Assembly (NCBI RefSeq): GCF_015291885.1
Contig: NZ_CP036186.1
Span: 2,817,001-2,881,000 of the forward strand
Source: Stutzerimonas stutzeri
GTDB lineage: Bacteria; Pseudomonadota; Gammaproteobacteria; Pseudomonadales; Pseudomonadaceae
Direction: 5' to 3'
DNA length: 64,000 nt
The notes beneath the pieces were generated by a model. That model worked only from the letters and a program-made list of their open reading frames with translations. It did no database searches and was not told where the DNA came from. The position numbers and the translations under genes are program-made. The first letter of the stretch is position 1; each line of letters begins with the position of its first letter. Shown here in pieces: positions 15,743-23,182 of the stretch.

Positions 15743-15815
15743 GTAGGGTGGGCTTCAGCCCACCGAGCCACTCGTGGCGAAAGCCGGATTACCGGTGGGC
15801 CCAAGCCCACCCTGC
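15743..15815. repeat. REP-like palindrome doublet in the nirD-nitrate reductase gap
   Basis: Two palindromes, GGTGGGCTTCAGCCCACC (15747-15764) and GGTGGGCCCAAGCCCACC (15794-15811), face each other with the outer ends GTAGGG and CCCTGC. Each folds into a 7-8 bp stem. The inverted pair has the look of a REPIN. It shares the TAGGGTGG outer end with the repeat at 25961-26075. Confidence 0.7.
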
Positions 15816-15851
15816 AGCCGAAACCGACGATACTTTCCTGGAGACGACGCC

Positions 15852-18557
15852 ATGCGTATGACAACCGCCTCGACCTGCTGCTACTGCGGTGTCGGCTGTG
15901 GCGTGCTGATCGAGCACGACGGCGAGCGCATCCTCGATGTGGCCGGCGACCCCAGCCATCCGGCCAACTTCGGCAAGCTGTGCAGCAAGGGCTCGACCCT
16001 GCACCTGACCGGCGACCTCGACGCTCGCGCGCTTTATCCCGAGCTGCGTCTGGGCAAGGGCCTGGCCCGCAGCCGCACCGACTGGGACAGTGCCCTGGAG
16101 CACGCGGCCAGCGTATTCGCCGAGACCATCCGCGAACACGGGCCGGACAGCGTCGCCTTCTATGTCTCCGGCCAGCTGCTGACCGAGGACTACTACGCCT
16201 TCAACAAACTGGCCCGCGCCCTGGTCGGTACCAACAACCTGGATTCCAACTCGCGGCTGTGCATGTCCTCGGCGGTGGTCGGCTACAAGCGCAGCCTGGG
16301 CGCCGACGCCCCGCCCTGCTCCTACGAAGACATCGAGCAGGCTGATTGCCTGCTGATCGCCGGCAGCAACATGGCCTACGCGCATCCGGTGCTGTTCCGC
16401 CGCCTGGAAGAGGCCAAGGCGAAGCGGCCGGAGATGACCATCATCGTCGTCGACCCGCGGCGCACCGACACCAGCGAGCTGGCCGATCTGCACCTGCCGA
16501 TCCTGCCCGGCACCGACGTCGCGCTGTTCCACGGCCTGCTGCATATCCTCATGTGGGAAGGCTGGATCGACCGCCGCTTCATCGATGCGCATACCGAAGG
16601 CTTCGATGCGCTGAAAAGCCTGGTGCGCGACTACACCCCGGCGATGGTCGCCGACCTCTGCGGCATCTCGGTAGATGATCTGCAAACCTGCGCACGGCTG
16701 ATCGGAAGCGCGCCAGCCTTCCTCTCCCTGTGGTGCATGGGGCTGAATCAATCCACCGCCGGCAGCGCGAAGAACAGCGCGCTGATCAATTTGCACCTGG
16801 CCACCGGGCAGATCGGCAAGCCGGGCGCCGGCCCTTTCTCGCTCACCGGCCAACCGAATGCCATGGGCGGGCGCGAAACCGGCAGCCTGTCCAATCTGCT
16901 GCCCGGACACCGCGAAGCGGCCAATGCCGAACACCGTGCCGAAGTGGCGGACTATTGGGGTGTCGAGCAGCTGCCAAAACAGCCTGGACTGTCCGCCATC
17001 GAGCTGTTCGAGGCGGTGCGCGCAGGCAAGATCAAGGCGCTGTGGATCGCCTGCACCAACCCGGCGCAGTCGCTGCCGGACCAGCAGAAAGTGCATGAGG
17101 CCCTGGCCGCCTGCCCCTTCGTCGTGGTGCAGGAAGCCTTCTTCACCACCGAAACCTGCCGCTACGCCGACCTTCTGCTGCCGGCCGCGAGCTGGGGCGA
17201 GAAGGAAGGCACGGTGACCAACTCCGAGCGCCGTATCAGCCATGTGCGCCGCGCCGTTCCGGCGCCCGGCGAAGCCCGTGCGGACTGGGCGATCACCTGC
17301 GATTTCGCCCGACGCCTGGAACGTCACCTGCGCCCCGGCCAGCCGAGCCTGTTCGCATTCGAGAATGCCGAAGCGCTGTTCGACGAGTACAAGCCGCTCA
17401 CCGCCGCCCGCGATCTGGACTACAGCGGCCTGAGCTATGCCGTGCTCGATGCGCGTGGCCCACAGCAATGGCCGTTCCCACCGGGCAGTGAACAGGGCAC
17501 CACGCGGCTGTATGGCGACGGTGTGTTTCCCACGGCCAATGGCCGTGCGCGCTTCATCGCCGAGCACTACCAAGCGCCGAAGGAAAAGCGCGAGGCGCGC
17601 TACCCGCTGACGCTCAATACCGGCCGGCTGCGTGATCAGTGGCACGGCATGAGCCGCACCGGCACCGCCGCACGACTGTTCGGCCATGTCGAGGAAGCAC
17701 TGCTCGGCATGAACGCCGAGGACATGCGTCGCCGGCGTCTGCTGGACGGCCAGCTGGTGAAGGTGAAGAGCCGTCGCGGCAGCCTGATTCTCCCGGTGCA
17801 GAAGGACGACAGCCTGCGCGCCGGCCAGGCGTTCCTACCGATGCACTGGGGCGATCGCTTTCTCAAGGGGCTGGGCGGCAACGTGCTTACCCTGGCCAGC
17901 GTCGATCCGCTGTCGAAGCAACCGGAACTCAAGCACGCCGGCATCGAAGTCGAACAGGTCGAATTGCCCTGGCAGTTCTTCGCACTGGTCGAGGGTGATG
18001 TGCAGCGACGTTTCGAGGCGCTGCGGCCATTGTTCGAGACCTTCGACTACGCCAGCTTCAGCCTCGCCGGGCGCGAACGCTCGGCATTGCTGATCCGCGC
18101 CGCCCGGGATGCGGCGCCAACGGCTGCCGAGCTGGACGCCATCGACAGCCTGCTCGGCCTCGACGAAGGCCCGGTGCTGGCCTATGACGACCCGCGTCGT
18201 GCAGTCGGCAAGCGCGTACGCATCGAGGAAGGCCGTATCGTCGCGTTGCGCCTGGCCGGCGAGACCGCCGCCCGGCAGTGGCTGCGCGGACTCTGGGAAA
18301 GCGGCAGCGCCGACGCCGAACTGCGTCGCTGGCTGCTGGCTCCCCTCAGCGCGCCACCTGGCGGCGCGACGATCAACACCGACCGCACCCTGTGCAACTG
18401 CATGAACGTCAGCCAGAACAAGGTCCGTGCAGGCATCGAGCGCGGTCTCGATCTCACCGGCCTCAAGCAGGAACTCGGTTGCGGCACCAGCTGTGGCTCC
18501 TGCGTGCCCGAAATCAAGCGTCTGCTGGCCAGCCAGCCGGAACGCGCACTTTCCTGA
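15852..18557 (+). CDS. nasC: Assimilatory nitrate reductase, molybdopterin catalytic subunit
   Basis: The ATG at 15852 gives MRMTTASTCCYCGVGCG; upstream in-frame starts run through the REP doublet. At 901 aa it has the N-terminal [4Fe-4S] motif (CYCGVGC and GKLCSKG), the molybdopterin domains (NSRLCMSSAVVGYK, DPRRTDTSELADLH, GQPNAMGGRETG) and a C-terminal BFD-like [2Fe-2S] domain (CNCMNVSQNKV with CGTSCGSC). This fits the single-chain assimilatory enzyme that reduces nitrate to nitrite for NirBD. The symbol varies between organisms (nasA, nasC, narB). cobA follows by 25 bp. Confidence 0.92.
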   Translation: MRMTTASTCCYCGVGCGVLIEHDGERILDVAGDPSHPANFGKLCSKGSTLHLTGDLDARALYPELRLGKGLARSRTDWDSALEHAASVFAETIREHGPDSVAFYVSGQLLTEDYYAFNKLARALVGTNNLDSNSRLCMSSAVVGYKRSLGADAPPCSYEDIEQADCLLIAGSNMAYAHPVLFRRLEEAKAKRPEMTIIVVDPRRTDTSELADLHLPILPGTDVALFHGLLHILMWEGWIDRRFIDAHTEGFDALKSLVRDYTPAMVADLCGISVDDLQTCARLIGSAPAFLSLWCMGLNQSTAGSAKNSALINLHLATGQIGKPGAGPFSLTGQPNAMGGRETGSLSNLLPGHREAANAEHRAEVADYWGVEQLPKQPGLSAIELFEAVRAGKIKALWIACTNPAQSLPDQQKVHEALAACPFVVVQEAFFTTETCRYADLLLPAASWGEKEGTVTNSERRISHVRRAVPAPGEARADWAITCDFARRLERHLRPGQPSLFAFENAEALFDEYKPLTAARDLDYSGLSYAVLDARGPQQWPFPPGSEQGTTRLYGDGVFPTANGRARFIAEHYQAPKEKREARYPLTLNTGRLRDQWHGMSRTGTAARLFGHVEEALLGMNAEDMRRRRLLDGQLVKVKSRRGSLILPVQKDDSLRAGQAFLPMHWGDRFLKGLGGNVLTLASVDPLSKQPELKHAGIEVEQVELPWQFFALVEGDVQRRFEALRPLFETFDYASFSLAGRERSALLIRAARDAAPTAAELDAIDSLLGLDEGPVLAYDDPRRAVGKRVRIEEGRIVALRLAGETAARQWLRGLWESGSADAELRRWLLAPLSAPPGGATINTDRTLCNCMNVSQNKVRAGIERGLDLTGLKQELGCGTSCGSCVPEIKRLLASQPERALS

Positions 18558-18582
18558 TACCGACCAAGACGAGGATTACCCC

Positions 18583-19320
18583 ATGAGCGCAAAAGTCTGG
18601 CTGGTGGGCGCCGGCCCTGGCGACCCGGAACTGCTGACCCTCAAGGCCGTGCGCGCGTTGGGCGAGGCACAGGTGGTGATGATCGATGACCTGGTCAACT
18701 CCGCCGTGCTCGAACACTGCCCCAACGCACGCATCATCCCCGTGGGCAAGCGCGGCGGCTGCCGCTCCACGCCGCAGGCCTTCATCCACCGTCTGATGCT
18801 GCGCTACGCCCGCCAGGGCAAGTGCGTGGTGCGCCTCAAGGGTGGCGATCCGTGCATCTTCGGCCGCGGTGGCGAAGAAGCCGAATGGCTGTCGGCACGC
18901 GGCATTGAGGTCGAGCTGGTCAACGGCATCACCGCCGGCCTGGCCGGCGCCACGCAATGCGGCATCTCGCTGACCCAGCGCGGCGTCGCCCGCGGCGTCA
19001 CCCTGGTAACAGCGCACACGCTCGACGACAGCAGTCCGGAATGGCAGGCGCTGGCGAAAAGCGGCACCACGCTGGTGGTGTACATGGGTGTGAGCAAGCT
19101 GGAACAGGTGCAAGCCGGGCTCTTGGAAGGCGGCCTTCCCGCCGGCACGCCGGTGGCGATGATCGAGAACGCCTCAATGCCGCAGCAACGCGAGTGCCGT
19201 TCGAGCCTGGCCGGCATGTGCCGGGATGCATTGACCTTCAAGCTAAAGAGTCCGGCCATTCTGGTGATCGGCGAAGTGGCCGCGCAGGCTGCCTTCCAGG
19301 CCATCAGCCAGAGCGCCTGA
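18583..19320 (+). CDS. cobA: Uroporphyrinogen-III C-methyltransferase (SUMT)
   Basis: The ATG at 18583 opens MSAKVWLVGAGPGDPELLTL (245 aa). SUMT hallmarks are VGAGPGDPELLT, VRLKGGDPCIFGRGGEE and GITAGLAGA. It methylates uroporphyrinogen III to precorrin-2, the first step towards siroheme, the NirB cofactor. It has no CysG-type dehydrogenase/chelatase part, so siroheme must be completed elsewhere. It is last in the nirB operon and is followed by a strong terminator. Confidence 0.93.
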   Translation: MSAKVWLVGAGPGDPELLTLKAVRALGEAQVVMIDDLVNSAVLEHCPNARIIPVGKRGGCRSTPQAFIHRLMLRYARQGKCVVRLKGGDPCIFGRGGEEAEWLSARGIEVELVNGITAGLAGATQCGISLTQRGVARGVTLVTAHTLDDSSPEWQALAKSGTTLVVYMGVSKLEQVQAGLLEGGLPAGTPVAMIENASMPQQRECRSSLAGMCRDALTFKLKSPAILVIGEVAAQAAFQAISQSA

Positions 19321-19357
19321 CCGTAGACCTATCGCCGAGCGGACAACGCGATAGCCA

Positions 19358-19389
19358 TAAAAAAACCGCGACCCAAGGGCCGCGGTTTT
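19358..19389. terminator. Bidirectional intrinsic terminator
   Basis: AAAACCGCG (19362-19370) and CGCGGTTTT (19381-19389) pair, extended by CCC/GGG across one mismatch, with A/T tracts on both sides. It can end cobA on the plus strand and the RND gene on the minus strand. Confidence 0.85.
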
Positions 19390-19405
19390 CGTTATTGCGT
19401 GATCA

Positions 19406-21760
19406 TCACGCCTTCTGACGCAGCTTCTCCGGATTGATCAGGAAGCGGGCCAGGGCCGGCAGCAGCCAGATCGCCCCGACCATGTTCCAGAGGAACATGA
19501 AGGTCAGCATCATGCCCATGTCGGCTTGGAACTTGATGTCCGAGAACACCCAGGTCACCACGCCGATCGCCAGGCACACCCCGGTGAATATCACCGCCTT
19601 GCCGGTGGATTTCAGCGTCTGGTAGTAGGCCTCCTGCAAGGTCATGCCTTGGCGCAGGAACGACTCCAAACGGCTGTAGATATAGATACCGTAGTCCACA
19701 CCGATACCCACACCCAACGCGATCACCGGCAAGGTTGCCACCTTGACGCCGATCCCCATGAAGGCCATCAGGGCGTTGCCAAGGATCGAGGTCAGCACCA
19801 GAGGCAGGATCACGCAGAGCGTCGCGGCCAACGAACGGAAGGTCAGCAGGCACATGAAGCTCACTGCTGCGTAGACCGCGATCAGCATCGTGATTTCCGA
19901 CTCGGCGATGACCTCGTTGGTGGCTGCCTCGATGCCCGCGTTACCCGCCGCCAGCACGAACTCCAGACCTTCGCGGTTGTTTTCCTCGGCGAAATCCTTC
20001 GCCGCGGCGACCACATGCTCCAGGGTTTCAGCCTTATGGTCGTTGAGGAACACCAGCACCGGCGCAAGCGAGCAGTCGCTGTTGTACATGCCTTCGGCGC
20101 GGGCGATGGAGTTGTTCAACACATGCTGGTTACGCGACAGCGTTTCCCATTTCAGGCTGCCCTCGTTCATGCCCTTGATGCCCTGGCGCGCAACCGAGAC
20201 CATCGAAACTGCCGACTGCACGCCCTCGGTGTTCTGCATCTTCCACATCAGCTCGTCCATGGCGGCGAGCGTGTCGTAGTGCGAGCAACCTTCCGGTGCT
20301 GTCTTGACCATCACTACCAGCACGTCGGAACTGGTCGAGTAGTTGCGGATGACGAAGTCGTTATCGAGGTTGTAGCGCGAATCCGGATGCAGCTCCGGGG
20401 CGCCCTGATCGAGATCGCCGATCTTCAGGTTCTGGCCGTACCAGAGACCACCGACCAGCGCCATAACGGCGATGGTGATGGAGATTGGCGCAACCGTAGG
20501 GCTGGCAAAGTTGGACAGTGCGCGCCAGAACGGATGATCGCGCGAGGCCTCTTCACGAGCCTGCTTGACCGCCTTCTGGCTGATGCCCATGTAGGAAATC
20601 GCTACCGGCAGCAGGATCAGGTTTGTCAGGATGATCACCGCCACGCCCAGCGACGCGCCGATGGCAAGCTCACGGATGACGCCGATATCGATCAGCAACA
20701 AGGTTACGAAACCTGCAGCATCCGACAGCAGCGCCACCATGCCGGGGATGAACAACTGGCGGAACGCCATTCGCGCTGCCGTCACCGGATCTTCCGTGTA
20801 TCCGGATGCCATGGCGATGCCGTTGATCTTCTGCACGCCGTGGGAAATGCCGATGGCGAATACCAGGAACGGTACCAGCATCGAGTACGGATCGAGCCCG
20901 AAGCCCAGCGTATGCAGCAAACCGAGCTGCCAGGTCACCGCAATCAGCGTGGTGATCAGCACCGCGATGGTGCTCTTCAGGCAACGGGTGAACCACAGCA
21001 GCAGCACGAAGGTGATGCCGATGGCGACGATGAAGAACAGCGCGACACCGACCAACCCATCGATCAGGTCACCGACCTTCTTGGCGAAGCCGATGATGTG
21101 TACCTTCACATTCGGGTTCTGCGCCTGGTACTTCTCGCGGATCTTCTCTTCCAGCTCGTGGGAGAACTTCTGGTAGTCCAGCTTGATCTGCCGGCTCTGG
21201 TCTTCCGGGTCCGGGTAGGACTCCAGCAGCGGTACATCGATGATGCTCGACTTGAAGTTGTTCGCCACCAGGCGCCCGATCTGGCCGGACTTGAGGATGT
21301 TGTCGCGCAGGTCATCCAGGCTTTCGGGCGAGCCGTCGTAGGTCTGGGGAATCACCTCGCCACCAGCGAAGCCTTCCTCGGTAACCTCGGTCCAGCGGAC
21401 GTTGGGACTCCACAGCGACTTCATGTTGGAGCGGTCGACGCCGCGGATATAGAAGACTTCGTCATGGATCTGCCGCAGCGTCTCCATGTATTCCTTGGAG
21501 AAGATATCCCCGTCAACCGCCTCTACGGAAATCCGCACGGTATTGCCGATGTTGGCCAAATCATTCTGATGTTCGAGCATCTTCTGGATGTACGGATGCC
21601 CCAGCGGAATCATCTTCTCGAAGCTGGTCTGCGGCCGAACCTGCGCCGCCTGATAAAAGAGGAATGCGCTGATCAGCAGGCAGAGAACCACGACTGCCGG
21701 CCGGTTGTTGAAGATCAGGCGCTCGAGGAACGACGCCGGCTTCTGTTGGTGCTTGGTCAT
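19406..21760 (-). CDS. RND/MMPL-family inner membrane exporter
   Basis: The ATG at 21760 follows a GGGAGAG ribosome site and gives 784 aa. The layout is MMPL/RND: one membrane helix near residues 24-42, a large periplasmic loop, a block of helices (about 225-400), a second loop and a final block. The second block has LGVGIGVDYGIYIYSR, typical of this family. About 12 helices are expected in a single chain. Hydrophobic or lipid-like substrates are usual in the group, but none is indicated here. It is transcribed after the YCF48-like gene (16-bp gap), and such pairs recur in pseudomonads. Confidence 0.85.
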   Translation of the reverse strand: MTKHQQKPASFLERLIFNNRPAVVVLCLLISAFLFYQAAQVRPQTSFEKMIPLGHPYIQKMLEHQNDLANIGNTVRISVEAVDGDIFSKEYMETLRQIHDEVFYIRGVDRSNMKSLWSPNVRWTEVTEEGFAGGEVIPQTYDGSPESLDDLRDNILKSGQIGRLVANNFKSSIIDVPLLESYPDPEDQSRQIKLDYQKFSHELEEKIREKYQAQNPNVKVHIIGFAKKVGDLIDGLVGVALFFIVAIGITFVLLLWFTRCLKSTIAVLITTLIAVTWQLGLLHTLGFGLDPYSMLVPFLVFAIGISHGVQKINGIAMASGYTEDPVTAARMAFRQLFIPGMVALLSDAAGFVTLLLIDIGVIRELAIGASLGVAVIILTNLILLPVAISYMGISQKAVKQAREEASRDHPFWRALSNFASPTVAPISITIAVMALVGGLWYGQNLKIGDLDQGAPELHPDSRYNLDNDFVIRNYSTSSDVLVVMVKTAPEGCSHYDTLAAMDELMWKMQNTEGVQSAVSMVSVARQGIKGMNEGSLKWETLSRNQHVLNNSIARAEGMYNSDCSLAPVLVFLNDHKAETLEHVVAAAKDFAEENNREGLEFVLAAGNAGIEAATNEVIAESEITMLIAVYAAVSFMCLLTFRSLAATLCVILPLVLTSILGNALMAFMGIGVKVATLPVIALGVGIGVDYGIYIYSRLESFLRQGMTLQEAYYQTLKSTGKAVIFTGVCLAIGVVTWVFSDIKFQADMGMMLTFMFLWNMVGAIWLLPALARFLINPEKLRQKA

Positions 21761-21776
21761 GCAAACTCTCCCGGCT

Positions 21777-22868
21777 TTATTGTTTTGGGGCCAGATCCGC
21801 GCCCGATGGCGAGGCGATGCGAACACCACCCTGCCCTACCAGGATCAGGTTGCCTTGGGAATCGGAGCTCACGCCCGACAGCGAACGACGGTCGGGGCGG
21901 TTAAAGAGTTTGAAGCTGCGGCCCTGATCGTCGCTGGTCAATACAGCACCACCGTGCCCGACCACCGCGATGCGTCCGTCACGCAGCAAGCTGCCATCGG
22001 CCAGGCCGGACTCCAGTGCATTGCCGTTACCGTTGGCAAGCTCAATGGCATCCCAGTTGTTGCCGAAATCAGCTGAGCGGAACAGGTGACCGCGCAGGCC
22101 GAAGGCAACTACTACCCCAGGCTCCGAGCCGCCAACCACGCCGAAGAACGACCCCTGATAAGGCGACTCGACGCGCTCCCAGGTTTCGCCCATATCGGCA
22201 GAACGGAACATGCCGCCCATTTCACCGACGACGAACAGACCCGAGCCCTGGATATGAGTGATGGCGTTGAGGTGAAAGCCGTCTTCGTTGTCGAGCCGCT
22301 CACTGATGTCGTCCCAGCTCTGGCCACCGTCGATGGTTTCGATCAGCGCGCCGTAGGCACCAACCGCGATGCCGTGCTGCGCGTCTTCGAACCAGATGTC
22401 CAAAAGCGGCGCTTCGCGCTCACGCTCCTCGTACTGCACCGCCCAGCTCTCACCACCGTCGGTGGTGTTCAGCACCAGAGCGTCGTGGCCGACCGCCCAG
22501 CCGTGCTTGTCATCGACGAAGTAGATGGCCGTCAGCAGCTGCCGAGTCGGCACCTTGGCCTGCGCCCAGCTATTGCCTTCATCATCGGAGTAAAGAATGT
22601 GCCCCCGATCACCCGCCGCCACGAGGCGACTACCGGCTTGGGTGATGTCGAGAAGAAGATTGGATGCGGCTTTAGCCGACTCGATCGAGTAGCGGGTCTG
22701 GCCATCGGGTGCGGCCTGGGCTGGCGCAGCTGCGGCAAGCAGCAGGAGCGAAAAGGCGCCGCACAGCGAAAGCATGCTGGCAACCGATGAGTGAAAACGC
22801 GACGCCCTCGCCTGGTTTGGAACCTCGACGCGGCCGGATAGTGTGCGCCGCTGAACGGGCTCACTCAT
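21777..22868 (-). CDS. YCF48-like beta-propeller protein, exported
   Basis: The ATG at 22868 (363 aa) follows a G-rich ribosome site. An N-terminal hydrophobic stretch (LSLCGAFSLLLLAAAAPAQA, about residues 34-53) predicts export. The rest is a chain of BNR/YCF48-type repeats with recurrent SDDEGNSW, TTDGGESW, TIDGGQSW and SADMGETW motifs, so a beta-propeller is expected. It probably supports the RND exporter encoded next; its function is otherwise unknown. Confidence 0.82.
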   Translation of the reverse strand: MSEPVQRRTLSGRVEVPNQARASRFHSSVASMLSLCGAFSLLLLAAAAPAQAAPDGQTRYSIESAKAASNLLLDITQAGSRLVAAGDRGHILYSDDEGNSWAQAKVPTRQLLTAIYFVDDKHGWAVGHDALVLNTTDGGESWAVQYEEREREAPLLDIWFEDAQHGIAVGAYGALIETIDGGQSWDDISERLDNEDGFHLNAITHIQGSGLFVVGEMGGMFRSADMGETWERVESPYQGSFFGVVGGSEPGVVVAFGLRGHLFRSADFGNNWDAIELANGNGNALESGLADGSLLRDGRIAVVGHGGAVLTSDDQGRSFKLFNRPDRRSLSGVSSDSQGNLILVGQGGVRIASPSGADLAPKQ

Positions 22869-23102
22869 ACATACCCCCTTTATTCTTATTAGGTAAGGCC
22901 TGATGTGCAGGCTCAGCCATCCTAGCCAGCTTACGCGGACAGGCACAATTGGCCGGACGTTATGAATTGTTAACTCTCACGCAATGATTGACGCGTGATC
23001 ACCCAGGCTGATTGGGCCAGTGGCCAGTATGCGGACCGATTGATTCGGTGTGCGTTGAGGATCGGACGCAGTGTGCCAGGGGATGGTCACGGTGCTGGGC
23101 TG

Positions 23103-23129
23103 GCTTGGTGGGCAGAAAGCCCACCAAGC
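23103..23129. repeat. Perfect 11-bp hairpin in the pepN/YCF48 intergenic region
   Basis: GCTTGGTGGGC (23103-23113) and GCCCACCAAGC (23119-23129) are exact complements around AGAAA. No T-run follows on either strand, so a terminator role is doubtful. The GGTGGGC core is shared with the REP-like repeat at 15743. The rest of 22869-23145 shows no gene. Confidence 0.6.
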
Positions 23130-23145
23130 GATTTGAGTCCGGGGG

Positions 23146-23176
23146 AAAAGGCCGATCGTTTTGCGCGACCGGCCTT
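23146..23176 (-). terminator. Likely pepN terminator
   Basis: On the minus strand AAGGCCGGTCG pairs with CGATCGGCCTT (one mismatch) and is followed by TTTT. It begins 7 bp after the pepN stop. Confidence 0.6.
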
Positions 23177-23182
23177 CGGGGG

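Noticed and set aside
15789..17687. 632-codon open frame opposite the nitrate reductase
   Set aside because: Antisense shadow; the plus strand has complete molybdopterin and iron-sulfur motifs.
19526..21904. 792-codon open frame on the plus strand opposite the RND gene
   Set aside because: It is a GC-rich antisense shadow: its product is His/Gln/Arg-rich with no family features, while the minus-strand frame is a clear MMPL protein.
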